DNA of 64,000 nt. It comes from Astrothelium macrocarpum. Its lineage: Eukaryota; Ascomycota; Dothideomycetes; Trypetheliales; Trypetheliaceae. Both the position numbers and the translations under genes were made by a program. Shown one piece after another: positions 12,099-24,976 of the stretch (position 1 is the first letter of the stretch; every line of letters starts with the position of its first letter). The stretch covers positions 1 through 64,000 of the forward strand of contig JAGEMR010000067.1 in assembly GCA_021030915.1 (NCBI GenBank). Reading direction: 5' to 3'. A model generated the notes under the pieces. That model was not told where the DNA came from, did not search any database, and saw only the letters and a program-made list of their open reading frames with translations.

Positions 12099-15000
12099 TT
12101 AATCTTTCTTGTAGCGAGACACCTGTTCCGCCTTAACAGCCAGGTCGTTAACCGTCGCTGAGCCTAGAATCTCAAAGATCGCGATATCCGCCAAAGCCTG
12201 CGTCGCAAACCAGTTGCGTAGATCAACCGCGATCATAGAGTCAATGCCGAATTTCGTCAACCTTTGAGAAGGATCGACTTCGTCAATGGACAATGACAGC
12301 GACTTGGCAATCTTGTTGCGAAACGCTTCTAGGATAGCAGTTTTGGCATCTGCTTGACTTGAGACTCTGGCCAGACGGCTTGGTAGACTGGCGCCTTTAG
12401 CGCCAGTTAATGGCGGTGGAACAATATAATCGTTTTCGGCTTTGAGATGCAAACGCCTGAACAGCGGTCGCTGCATCCACTCCGGAGGTGTCTTGCCTGC
12501 TGACTCGACCGCAGTCGGAAGGTTTATTCCGCTCATGAGTTGCGATACGTCGTTCGTGATACACCAGTGTAACATAGTGAGAACATCTCCTACCGAGAGC
12601 ATGTAGAAATGGCCTGAAAGCTCTACATGCCATCTCATCTGTTCGTTGTCCACAAGCTGGCCAGCGTCGCCTACGGGTCCTAGATCCAGAGCTACAGTTT
12701 TCATTCCCAAGGCATTGCGATGCTGAGCCAGACTATCTTGAAAGGTGCTTGCGGCAGCATAGCTGGCTTGAGACGCATTGCCGACGATGCCGACCATGGA
12801 CGATAACATCACGAAGAAATCTAGGTTCTTGGGAAGAAGCTTGTGGAGATTCCATGAGCCTTGAATCTTCGGCGAAGTCACTTTCCGCCAGGACTCGGCA
12901 CTGGTGTTTGCGTACGTAAGGTCCTAGGGAACCATTAGCATCATGGCTGTACCGTTGAACCTCTTCGGTCACCAACGTACCTCCATGACCACGGCCGCGT
13001 GAACGCAACCCCTTATATGGGATAGCGCAACAACCGATCTCAAAGCGGACTCGACATCCTCGAGCCTACTAACGTCGCAGACTAGCGCATCGATCTGAAT
13101 GCCTTGGGCCTCTATACCATCAAGAAAAGGCTCATCAGCAGGCTTCCGCCCTGATCGGGAAAGCAGGATCAAGTGTCTTGCTCCGCTGTCCGCCAAGTAG
13201 TGAGCGATCGCCTTGCCCAGTCCACCAAGTCCACCAACGATAACGTACGCGGAGTGCGGATCTAGATTGAGTAGAGGTGTTTGGCTCGAGCATACCTAGA
13301 GCAGTTAGTATTATGAAGATGACAGAAGAAGCATCCGAGCTAATGTGGGAGCCTCTGCAGTCATACCTTTACTTCTTCGTTGTCATTGAACTCAAAGACC
13401 GGCCTTGCAATGTGAGCCTCGGCTTGCAGATGCTTGAAGCCAGCTTCTATTTGAGAAATGGGGAATCTTTGCACTGGGTGGAGTACTTGGAGCTTGTCGC
13501 TCGTAAGATACGAATATGCCATTGCAATCGCACGTCGGGAAGCATGAGATCGCTGCAGCAGAGTCTCGCAAAGATCTATCCGATGATAAGACGCGTTTTT
13601 CTGGCGTGCAAAGCCATTGGGATTGACAGCGCCCAGCGCTATATCCACGAAGGAGCCCGAAGGCGCGAGACAGTCCAAAGAAGCTTCGGATCGCTCGTCC
13701 AGGAACGGACTGAGAACGACGTCGACCCCGTAGCCATTTGTTGACCGTAATATTCTACGAGAAAACGAACAGTCTCGACTAAATAAGATACGATCCTTGG
13801 GGAGCCCAAATGATTCGAGTACCAGGTCCCGTTTAGCGTCCGAGCCCACTGTAGTGTACACTTCCATACCGTTAGCGAGGGCCACGGAGATTGCAGCAAA
13901 ACCGACAGATGATGCTCCACAATGGATCAAAGCTGTTTGTCTCGGCGCGACTCTGGCTTTATCCACGAGCGCGGCATGCGCCAGTGCAAACGACGTAGGC
14001 AGAGAGGCGGCAGTAACGAAGTCCAGTCCAGACGGTATTTTAGACACTTGACCAGAATCCAGTCGGATGATAGATCGCATCGCAGACGGGACACAAGCCA
14101 TCACTGTGTCGCCGACCTGGTACTCAGGGCTCTTTGAACGCATGATGATCCCAGCGCAATCACTTCCTAGCCAGCCCCGATCGATTGTGCCGGTCGCAGT
14201 AAGGAGGTCGGAGTTGTTGATCGAGGCCGCCTTGACTTCAATCTCGACTTCTCCTTTCACCAATGATTGTGTCATTTTTTCTTGCGCAAATCGGAAAGAG
14301 GAAAAAATTTGAGGTGTTCCAAGCTCAAGAACAAGGGCGAGATTCTTAACTGCCTTAGATTGGGATACTGTTTGCAAGGCTTGTTCAGCCGGGAGCGCTT
14401 GTCTTGCTAAGATTTGGGTGATCTGCTCGGCCTCATCAAGCCGAGTAGTGCTGAGCAAGCCGTTGCGCACAGAATATTTATCCTCCAGACGTTGAATGCT
14501 TGAGCTGTCATTGAAGAAATGCACAATGTGACAGATATGCTTCGTTGTGTTTATGATATCTGACTGGGAGCCTTCCAGCGCAAGAGTGACAAATTGCAGC
14601 TCATTGCGCTCCGTAGAAATAACTCTCGATAATCCATCTACCATACCATGGCCGAGCTCGTTGGTTTTCCCACTCGATCCGGTCACCCACAGAATATTTC
14701 GTGCCGAGAGGAGGAAGTATTGAACGGTTAAGAATGCATGGTTATCGAGGCTGCCCAAGATCGGTGATTCGACTTCAAGAAGACAGATAAAGAGCGCTGT
14801 AGAGGTCGAATGCCGCTCTGACGCGTCCTCAAGGGAGCAGAAATGCACTTCCGGTCGCGCTGCAGCGGCAAGCGCTTTCTTGACTTCCTTGGCAATTTGC
14901 ATCTGAAGAGAAGATTCTTTATTAGTAACGATCACTAATGGCGACATTGAAAATTCCCGCGCATCAGGTTTGATTGATGTTGAGATCATTAAGCTCATCT

Positions 15001-18000
15001 CGTGGCAGCGTTCATCGTTGAAGTCTCTGGTGACAAGGTCCAGTCCGGAGAAACCATTTGTTCGGAGGAGGGTATGCCAGGCTGACTCCGAGACACATGG
15101 GTTCATTTGCCGGTTCCAGTCGTTTTCTGCTAGCTGTAAGCCATCTATAGGGAGGGAAAGAAGTTCTCACTGACCCTGCCACCACTCTGCGAACAGACCC
15201 CAGATGAAAGATCCCCTCAGAATCTCAGGTCGGACAATCTCGCTCATTATGAGCTTACCACCACTAATGCATGTTAGTCAATCTGGAATAAAACTGATGG
15301 GAACGATCATAGATGAGTTGAACAGAAGTTGTGGCCGTTGGGCCGGAGTGTGAGAATAGCAGAGTAGCTTACGGCTTCAACAACTTGTGGATTCTCCTAA
15401 TGACGGCCCCCAGGTCACTACCGAGATGCAACACCGAGAATGCCAGAACTATGTCATAGGTCGCAGTGTCGACATTTTGATCTTCGGGGTCTCGTTCGAT
15501 GTCAAACAGCTTGAACTCCAGGTTATCCGCAAGTTGTCCAAGTTCTTCTCGGATAGAATTGAAGAACGCTTTGGAAATATCAGTGAAAGTGTAGCATTCG
15601 AAGAGCTGCTGTTGCGGTCGCCCTTTTCGATTGCTAGACATGTATTTCAGAACTGAAGTGGTTGCTCCGCCAGTCCCTGCACCAATTTCCAGCAACTTAA
15701 GACGAGGATTTTTGTGCGTTAGTAATTCTAGGTAAGCAGCTAAGCTTGTTGCAAAGTTTGTTCCCGTGTAGACTTGCTTGTAGTATTCTGCGACCAAGCC
15801 TTGGGAGAAAAGGAGCTCCCGGATGTCAATCCTGCCGGTAAACACGGGCTGTAGATGACGTCCCACCTCCACGCTAAGTCTCCCGAGAGCAGAATTCGAG
15901 GCAATATCGGCTTCAAGCTTTGCGACTGTAGAAAGATCGACATCAGCATGACCTAATGTAGAGCTGGTGCCCTGAAAAGCTGTGGCCGCCTCAAGTGTGG
16001 CCTTAGCCCACGCTAGATAGCGTCGTAAATAAGATGGCAAATTGGCAGTCGTATCAAAGTCTTTTTGTCGCACTAGAGCCGCCAACTTCAGGATCAAGTA
16101 TTCTGTCAATTTATCAAAGAACACACGGTCGCCACCGAGAACTGAGATGTTTTGGACATGTGTCTGGAGTTGACTCTGGGTGAGAAGCATTATGTCCGGC
16201 TTCTCTTTGAGGACAAAGCAAGGCTTAGCAGTGGGCTTGGTCCCAGTCGAAGCTTCAGCGTCGCCAATGACAGTTGTCTGCAAGCCTTTAATAGTCAAAA
16301 GACACTCTCCGCCACGTTGAGAGAACGCGGATATGGAAGCTCGCGCACTTCGCAGGCCAATCTTCTCTGACTGAGAATGCACATGCGCTAGATTGTCTTG
16401 AGGGTACAAAAGACCGTTCTTCGAGATCCACATATGTTCTAGTCGAGTTGGAATATTCGTAGGTATTTGCTTGGATGCCCCCTTGGATAGAGGTACGAAC
16501 ATGGAGTGCCAAATTGCGTCCAGCGATGTAGGATGTACTATATGAGCTGCAAGCCGATCAATGTCGAGATCACCGGCTTGGAAAAGGCTGACATCAGCTG
16601 TACTTTCATCCGATGGACCATAGGAGATGTTACTGAGACGTCGAAAATGAGGACCATATCCGAATCCACAGGAACCGAGAAAGTCATAGAATTTGCTGGC
16701 ATGCAATGTATGTTTGCAAGCAAATGAGCTCTCGGCGAATGATTTGTTGCCGCTATCGGAGTCAAATTCTTGTCTAGTGACTCCAACAAATGCTCGAACT
16801 TTCCCCCGGCATGTCTCCTGGAAGTCACCGTCTTCGTATGCATAGATAATAAACTCATGCCAGGACGACAACGCATGGGAGGCAGTCCTAAGCTGACGTA
16901 AAGAGATTCGTGTTTCTTTACCACTCTCGGGGATCAGCAAGGCGTGATGAAAGATGACGTGGTCCACCTCGAAAGCCATACAGCTCTCATTGCCTTGATG
17001 AAGTTGATTCATTGCCTCGATAGCCATCACGATCATGCCCGGGGCAGGGTATAGGACAGAGCCGTTGATCTAAGATAGTTAGTGAGTCGCTGTGCATTTA
17101 GTGTAACAATACTCTACCTGGTGGTCGTTCAACCAAGGCATCTCTGAAGGACGTAACACATTGCTCCAAACTGCATCATGTTCGTTCCAGTCCATGATAG
17201 GTGTACCCAACAATTCGTTGCGCCGAGAACGTCGATTTCGATAATGGTGATCCATCCTTCCGCTAATTGCGTATTTCTTCGAGTGATCGAACGGATATGC
17301 CGGAAGATCGAGAAGAAGCTTCGGCTTTTGCAATTTATCGGACTGCCGGTTTGCAGCAACAAGATCCAAATCTACACCGGAGCACCAGAGCCATCCGAGG
17401 CAATCGAGCAAAGACGTCATTCCAGAAGTCTCTCGCATCAAGACAGATCGATATTGTGTCCGGACAATGTCTGGAACAGTTCGGAGAATGTCGTAGATTG
17501 GAGCTTTAAGTGCAGAATGCGGCCCAACTTCCACGATAAGATGGGGGAGAGGATACGCAAGCGGGGGACTTGAAATGCTCGCGCCTCCAGCAGAGTCTGC
17601 TTTGAGCTTCTCAATTACCTGCGAAAACATGACAGGCAAAGTGAGATTCGCAACCCAGTACGCCCCCTCTCTTAAGGCTTCCCTTGAGACTGGTGTTTTT
17701 GTCACACTTGAAATCATGACTGGCGCGTCACAGCAATTGCGGCCTGGCTGAAGATCCTGCAGCGCTTGATAATAATCGCCAGCTATGGCGTGCATACTGG
17801 GTGAGTGGTACGCGACATCGACCTTCAAGTCGCGACTGTTGAACCCATGACTTTTGAGCAACGCTTTCAATTCCGCTAATTGATTCTTATCTCCAGCTAG
17901 AGTTAGGCTTCTTGGGCTGTTGAAACATGCGACTGAGATAGAGGAGCTGCCCGCGTCTTTTCTCAATTGATCGAGATATGGTGCTAGGTCGAGCTGAGTC

Positions 18001-20647
18001 ATCTGTACGGCCATCATGCCACCGCTGCCGGAGGATGAAGTCGAGAGAGCTGAGCAGAGACGACCTCTCTGAAAGGAAACCTTGAGGGCAGAGCTTCTCG
18101 AAAGACCGCCTGTGCAATAGCTGGCGGCTGTTAGTATAGACTTCATGCGATGATTTGACAGACTTACGCTGCGGCAATCTCCCCAGATGAGTGGCCAACA
18201 ACGACAGAGGCATGTATGGCAAGGCTTCGAAGCAGGTCAACCATAGCTAGCTGAAGTGCTGTGCATAGAGGTTGGCTGATCTCCGCTCGATTTATCCGAG
18301 ATTTTTCGTCGCTGGCGAACAGCTCCTCTGTAGATCGTGCTGTTAGTGAGGTTTCCATTTCGAGATGACGAGTTTTCTCTTGCCGGTCAGCAGCCAATTG
18401 CTTCCAAGTCCGCTAATTATTGCCTCTGACTTCTTCAAACTCCGCCAAAACTCCTCGTAAATGCAAAGATCTCGGCCCATGCCAGGCCATTGTGCGCCTT
18501 GTCCTGTAAATACGAAGCATAATTCAGGCTCTGAAAGAGATCGAACTGGCTTCATAGCCTGTCTCTCGCAACTCAATAAATCGTCTTTAGAGCCGACAAG
18601 AAGAAAGCTCTTCCATGGTAAGCGGCTTCTATGTTTTGCGAAGGAGAAAGCAATATCGTCTACATGGCTTCGGCGCTCAGAAATAGGAAGCGGTAGGCTT
18701 TTGACATACTTATGCAAAGACATGCATATCCTAGCGATGCCTCCGTTATCTGCAGAAGACAATGGTATGATGCTTGTTGCACTGTCATTGAGTACGCCGA
18801 GAGTCCTTTCTCTCTCACATTCGCGTTCGAATTCTTCTCCGGCATCGTTGCCATTGCTCATTACTGTCAAACACTTGGTATCGCCGGATTCGCTCTTACT
18901 TGGAGGTGATTTCGGGGCAATTTCACATTGACAGCTGTCCAGTATCTTCAAGAAATTAGTAGCAAAGGTAGGATCCTTAAGGGCAGATACCGGCGGAGGA
19001 TGCCTTCTCGTTCGATGGAGGCAATCAAGCCCACGTAGGCGGCAATAGTGATACGCGTCGTCGAGTATTGCGTGCGCATTGGTTCCTCCGAAACCGAATG
19101 AGTTCACCGATGCGCGCCTCAGCCCGGCTCCAGGCCAGGGCGTACACTCCTGTGGAACCTACCCATATGTGAGCATCGTATGGTGGAAACGAGCCATTGG
19201 TCTGTTTACCTGGATATGCAATCTGTCGGAATCGATTTGGGGGTGACACCGGAGGAAGTTAGTATTTGGCGGGATCACTCCGCTCTCAAGAACAAGGACG
19301 GTTTTTATGAGGCCAGCAATACCTGCACCGCCTTCTAGGTGTCCAATGTTCGATTTGACGCAACCGCTTAAGCATTGACAGCGTTAGCATAATTGAATGA
19401 CACAGAGTCGGCAACGTACATATAGAGACGCTTTCCATTGGAGCGATCGACGAAGGCATTACCAATACCATTCGCTTCCGCAACATCGCCTAAAGGTGTT
19501 CCGGTGCCATGACCTTCGACATACTTTGGTTTGGTCATTTTGATAATACTTTTGCAGGCGAAGGTAATAGCAACTTACATCCGTGTCCGACAGTGGAAGT
19601 CCAGCTTTCTCATAGGCCGTCTTTATCAACGCAACTTGAGCGTTTTGGCTCGGCTGCGTAATGCCCGGATTATATCCATTGGAATTCGTGTGAGTGCCAC
19701 GAATGACTGCGCGGATCGGGTTATTCTCCTTTATTGCCTCTTCGAGCCGCTGCAATATAACCACACCAACCCCCTCCCCCTTTGCATAACCATTAGCACG
19801 GTAATCAAAGCTATAGCAGCGGCTGTCCGGAGAAAGGAACCCCATATTTGCTAACGAAATAACGTTCTCTGGATCCATGACCAGAGCTCCAGCAGCAACA
19901 ACGCTCTAATGTTTCTGTCAGTAACGGCATTTATCTGCTTCCAACAAGCATACCATTGTTGCGTCTCCGTTTCGCAGAGCAGTACAAGCATTATCGACAG
20001 CCATCAAGCTACCAGAGCAGGCAGAATCGAGATTCATCGATGGTCCGTGGAAGTCGTAAAACCAGCTGACCCGATTTGACAGCATTCCGACCTCGGTCCC
20101 AGTTGCACAGTATCGGGGGAGCTCGTTAGGATCCCGAAATGTTCTTAATCGGTAGTCATCAGCAAAGCTTGACGTATGCACTGACACATTGGTGCCTTTG
20201 ACCTTTTCAATAGGGATACCAGCTTTGTCTCATTAGTATCCGGGGTAATCCAAAGCTGGAAGGGACCCACCATTCTCGAAAGCCATAAATACCTGCTCCA
20301 AGATAATCCGCTGGTGAGGATCCATGGCTTTTGCTTCAGCAGCACTTATAGAGAAGAACGGAGCATCAAACGCGGTCAAATCCTCATTCATGAAATGCCC
20401 CCCTTCAGTCGCAAACTACAAAGCTTAGAGTCCTGCGATTTACACTTTGAAGGACACTGACCCCAGCTCGCCGGTGAGTGTCTGGATGGGCGAATGCATC
20501 TGCATTCCATCGATCATTTGGGATTTGCGTCACAGCACATCGCCCATTTGCTAACATATCCCAAAAAGACTGAGTATCGATAGCATTTCCAGGATATCGA
20601 AAGGAGAAACCGATGACCGCGATTGGATCTAACGGATCAGAATCCAT
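12099..20647 (-). CDS. Highly reducing polyketide synthase, KS-AT-DH-MT-ER-KR-ACP
   Basis: Fourteen exons on the minus strand give 7794 bases, 2597 aa: 20647-20458, 20402-20271, 20222-19954, 19905-19579, 19523-19420, 19366-19210, 19149-18384, 18327-18168, 18120-17118, 17069-15373, 15263-15175, 15126-13367, 13295-12981, 12923-12099. KS has DSACSGS (Cys176) and GHGTGTPLGD; AT has GHSSGE (Ser695); DH has His1035 in DHQINGS and Asp1220 in SLDAIW; C-methyltransferase has LEIGAGTGG (1496-1504); ER spans about 1915-2215; KR has GGLGGLG (2239 onward) with Ser/Tyr2378; ACP has FGIDSM (Ser2552). There is no thioesterase, so product transfer to the NR-PKS SAT is expected. The ER has HCGASSVG where active enzymes have an AGGVG-type motif, so it may be inactive. 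One intron (18328-18383) uses a GC donor. Exon borders 1 and 11 have close alternatives. Confidence 0.92.
18328..18383 (-). other. GC-AG intron in the HR-PKS
   Basis: Reading the AT domain on the minus strand, the frame runs into a stop unless 56 bases are removed between NWLLT and EELFASDE. No GT donor exists at the joint. The donor is GCAAGA, the acceptor CTACAG, with a CACTAACAG branch site before it. Splicing restores the conserved AT sequence exactly, with phase 1 kept. Confidence 0.85.
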
Positions 20648-22386
20648 TGTGATTTAAAATCTGTTCCTGAAGTGAAATCGTAATTCGCAGAATGCTCAGA
20701 TGCTGCAGTAGCAGCAAGTCTCAACGAACACAGCAGTGTTCAAAGAGTCGAATGATATTATCTTCAGGCTTGGTTTGCCCCTTCGAAGCTAATCGAACTC
20801 ACAGGGGCAGTGAAACAATCATACACTTCGCTCGACCGAAATCGACAGCCTAATCATACACATAGAAAGCGGCGACGTGTGTTGGAGGAGCATTTGCCGC
20901 TGCATTCTTGCGTGAACACCGGTGAGATTGTACATGCTTTCTTCTTTCGAAACATCGTCCGAGTTGCGTACCAGGTATTCAAGGCCCGCTTGGCTAAACT
21001 CAAGGCAAGGGCTTGCCGGAAGCTCTGTCTCCATCAAGAATAACACGGGGAATGTATTTCAAACAGCTTTCCCAATGTTATCGCCAGCATCCATGATAGT
21101 CGTTTTGCAGACCATAGTCTACCGTTAGGACCAGGGTCTCCTGCATGTCAGCCGCTGTGGACCGTAATCTTGACTCCAGTTCTGACTAGGGTTGATCGCC
21201 GCTGCTCAACACAAATTGCGGCACGGAAGGTGTGAAGCGGTACCTCGGCACCGTGATGCCTCTCAGGTTGACAAGCTTAATGCGCGGAACACGACCGAAA
21301 AGAAACTTAAATTCCATGGTTGTTAGACGTTGGTGGCGAGGGCTAGATGTCTCGACTGCAACCAGAAGCTGCCATCGCAACCGCTAATCCAGATGCCAAC
21401 GATCCTGGAAGGGTGTTCAACGACTTTGGCATCAGGATTTGCCGCAACATCCATACAACGCGCGCCCCAAAAGAGAGGCTTCCTTCGCTACATTCAGCGT
21501 AGATGTTCATGCAAGTACACATCAACTTACGACTGGAACATTGCACCATCAAGACTCGCTGCCTTAGGAAGGGCTAACCTTCTCGGATCGTTGTCTTGCG
21601 TAGAAGCGATCTACCGATCACAAACTGGCAAACGAACTGATTGCTGCCGTCGATTCGCATAAATGGTGCGGGGCGGCTCGTATGCGGCATCAAAGCGTTG
21701 TTACGGTCATGCAGTTGGCAAGTGCTACGAGTTCGAAATCGCATCTGAAGCTTTTCGGTAGAGATACCCGGATTGGCCTAACGTGCACGCACCATTCCCT
21801 GAGGCCCGAGCTTGCATCCTTGCCATTGCGACAGAACTTGCCATGCATACTCCGTACTGTGCCACTCATTTGCAGTGTGGAGCCTCTACCTGCGTCTGAG
21901 ACTGCCAGGCGCTGGGTGCATTGTTCGATACATTCCAAGGTATGAGCGCAATTCATTTGATTGAGTAGGGACAGGTTTTCCGGGATTTGGCGATTCAAAG
22001 GCGAGAACAAGCAAGATTTGACGTTGTATACCATCTGAGCATTCTGTCTCATAAGACTACTGTGTCCTCGGCTCTATCTGTACAGCGAGATAGGGGTTAA
22101 TTGCCGCCCCAATTGGGTCCAAGGGAGCCCCCACAGAAGTCATTTGAGTTAGTAACATGACGCGCAAGGTAAGCGCAGCTGAAATGGGTCTATGCACCTT
22201 GAACTGATACTGTTATTGATTGAGGCACCATGTGGGACGATATTGTGTTGAAATTTGGGAGCCATACTCCCATTGTCGACAAGCCTTCTCATCCAGACTC
22301 GTTCATTATCAACCGCCATTGCACTTGAAGTTGATATATCACACCTCTGGCCCCAGTCCTTGCAATATTTACTTTAATTTTCTGAA
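20648..22386. other. Intergenic between HR-PKS and 7TM gene; possible decayed gene
   Basis: About 1.74 kb between divergent starts. It must carry promoters for both genes. Several medium open frames lie on the minus strand (22052-21690, 21552-21343, 21380-21186, 21046-20819), adjacent but in different frames, with protein-like composition. I could not recognise a family or join them with convincing splice sites. A degraded coding sequence is possible, but I cannot support a gene call. Confidence 0.4.
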
Positions 22387-23609
22387 ATGGCTGACAGCAC
22401 GCCCAGTCTTCCGTCTCCCAATGACGGGGAATACATAGGATACCGTCTGGTTGCCTTTACAGCAGTCTGGATGCCCCTTCAGATTTTTGTGGTTGCGATT
22501 CGATACTATTCGCGGTGGCTACTAAACAGCTGGGGACTCGACGATCTTCTCGTTCTTGTATCTTTAGCAATGCAGCTACTAATCGGTGCTTTGTGCATCG
22601 GTGAGTACCGCATCGTCAATTGGGCCCTGATGTGAAAAACTGAGACTTATGATCTACGACCTAGATGCTGTGAAGCACGGCGGCGCTGGCTTTCACGTCC
22701 CCTATCTGGCAGCCCATGACCCAATTCGTCTGATAATTTGGGGCAAGTATCTTGTCGCACTATCCGTCCTATACTTTGCCGGTGTGAACATTCCTAAGCT
22801 CGCAATCTTGGCGCTTTATCGGCGGCTTTTTCCAACTCCTTGGATACAACGAGTTATCAACGCTCTGGTGTTAATGCTGATATGTCTCACCATTGGGAAT
22901 GTGGTATCGGATTTGGCAGCCTGCAGGCCTTTCAAGGCCAACTGGATAGAGGACTTACCTGGGTCGGTATGCATAGACAAAGAAGCGTTCTTCAGATGGG
23001 GGAGCATACCGAATATCGTTACCGACGTCATCATGCTCATCGTACCTATGCCAGTGGTATGGCATCTCCACGCGAGTACACGCCTTAAAGTTGGGTTAAC
23101 AATCACATTTATCGTGGGAAGCTTGTGAGTTTCTCTAGGACCACACGGTAAAACATCTAATCCATTACAGTGGACTTGTTACTTCGATCATACGCTTCAC
23201 CACCTTCTTCACGAACAATTCCTTTGCGGACGGAACTTTCACGGCGATCATTTTACTCACTTGGACGCAAGTCGAAGCAGGCGTTTACCTCATTTCAGCG
23301 TGTCTCCCAACCTATAAACCGGTATTGGAACAGCTTGGCGTGCTACTGGGCATTTCAAAGCCGACGCGGGGCTCTCGGTCATCTAGGAGCCATGGGAGGA
23401 GCGACTACGGGCCCAGCTACCGAGTCTATGACGGATCGAGCATCTCAGACGTTCCTTTGAAGAATGAAACAGGCGACGCAGCAATTTCAATGCGGAACTG
23501 GAGTCATGTGGAAGACCGAGCAGTGGATAGAGATGATTCACGCATCACAAGAACAACTGATATACAAGTGCAGGGTTTGACTGCGGCACCTCTTCGACAA
23601 GGCCAGTAG
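22387..23609 (+). CDS. Fungal rhodopsin-like seven-transmembrane protein (SAT4-type)
   Basis: Three exons (22387-22600, 22665-23124, 23171-23609) give 370 aa in frame. Seven hydrophobic segments are visible: about residues 20-40, 52-73, 110-140, 150-175, 195-215, 220-245 and 255-280. Family hallmarks are the WGLDDLLV motif before helix 2, the invariant cysteine-bearing loop after helix 4 and the QVEAGVYLISACLPTYKP motif at the end of helix 7. The tail of about 80 residues is Ser/Arg-rich and probably cytosolic. This is the large ascomycete family often annotated as rhodopsin-domain or PTH11-related membrane proteins. These lack the retinal lysine of true opsins and are mostly of unknown function. 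It sits between the HR-PKS and the A-T-R gene, so a role in the cluster, for instance sensing or export, is possible but only inferred from position. Confidence 0.85.
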
Positions 23610-24976
23610 TAGCGATGGCCGACCTTACGCATGTTGTAGCCGCAGGATCTGCTTTTGGACAATTGAGTAGCTCTACTTATATTGTGCTCAGACCGAATTG
23701 AACTGGACCTTGTAAGCACTGGTACATGATATCTCAGTTTAATGCTTGTTTATATATGCACGTAATACACCTAAGGAGTTATCATCCAGTAAACTTATAT
23801 TCATACAAAACCGTAACATAGACTGAATCTTTGATGTCAAGCGATGCGTCTGAGCCACCCTTTACATCCTGGTCAATGACAGGGAATAGCGTGATGCTCA
23901 ATCCCTCAGGTCGACTACAGAAGCGTACCAAGCGTTCTGCTCACTGTTGTGCGTTTTGGGGTTTGCAGGCCGTTGACGGTAACGCATTGCTGACGACTTC
24001 GACCACCAATAATTCCAATCAAGCTCTCAACGTTCGAGCAGCAGGTGTGGAAGGAATAACGTTGGAATACCTAGGACATGTTCCCTATCTGGGAAAGGTA
24101 CGAGCGGGATGCAATCCTACGGCACGGACCGGACTTAAGATCATAACCGTACAAAAATCATGCCACTCGCTAAGAAATGCCTCCAAATCCTTGTTCAATC
24201 CAACTCCATCCTCCCCTATTCACCTCAGCCCCACAATTGCATTCTTTTGCTTTCTGTTTGCATCGGTCTTTTGATCTCTTTCAATTCTCCCCATTCACCA
24301 AGTATTGGTCAGTGTTCGCCATGCCGCGTCATTGCATACCCCCATCGCAATCGACGATCTATCGGCTAATACGGCGTATGCAACGGCAAGACGGGCTCGG
24401 GTGCTTCGAGCGGAGCAGTGCTGGAAGCTGTTGGTACTACCGAGCGGACGACTCAACATGCGCAAAGAGTAACTCGAGATCACACTTAGGCTCAGTTGCA
24501 AAGAATGCGGACAGCCTGACGTAATGGACTTTAACAAGGTCCTGTGCCTCTCCGAGTAGCATTCAGCTTAATCGATGTTTATGTGGACCAGCCCAGATTG
24601 GATAAGGAAGATATGGGGGCGAATCTAAAGAACCCCAGTTTCATACCAGAATCAAACCTCTGCACTGCGATGTCTTAGTGGTGCAAGGTATTGCAACTAC
24701 CGAGCATGGATGATCGAGCCGCTCCCACGCCCCAGCGCTCGAAGGCGCACTAAAGCTGTGAGATTCTGCAGGAGCCGCATCCGGTGATTGTAATGCTAGG
24801 TATTTTTCCCACGATCGGTTCAACGTTGGCTATGCCCGGGTTTCATACTATTCGTTCTCCCAAGCAACAGGCTGAGCATATTAGATGGTCCTCCCGAAAA
24901 CTCATAGATCAAAAATTCAAGCTTCAAGCAATCAAGCATCACAAGCTGCTTCGTTTTCTTTTTCAAACACAACGCC
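23610..24976. other. Intergenic, upstream of the A-T-R reductase gene
   Basis: About 1.37 kb. It holds the 3' end of the 7TM gene and the promoter of the next gene. CT-rich tracts occur around 24180-24300. A 444-base open frame at 23831 shows no family likeness and is Ser/Thr-rich by composition. Confidence 0.5.

Noticed and set aside
12099..20647. HR-PKS as a frame-shifted pseudogene
   Set aside because: The many frame changes are all explained by introns of 47-109 bases with proper borders, and the phase sum closes at 2597 codons.
3997..20647. Firm call of a resorcylic acid lactone or a named lichen depside as the product
   Set aside because: The domain order fits several product classes, and no tailoring enzyme narrows it down.
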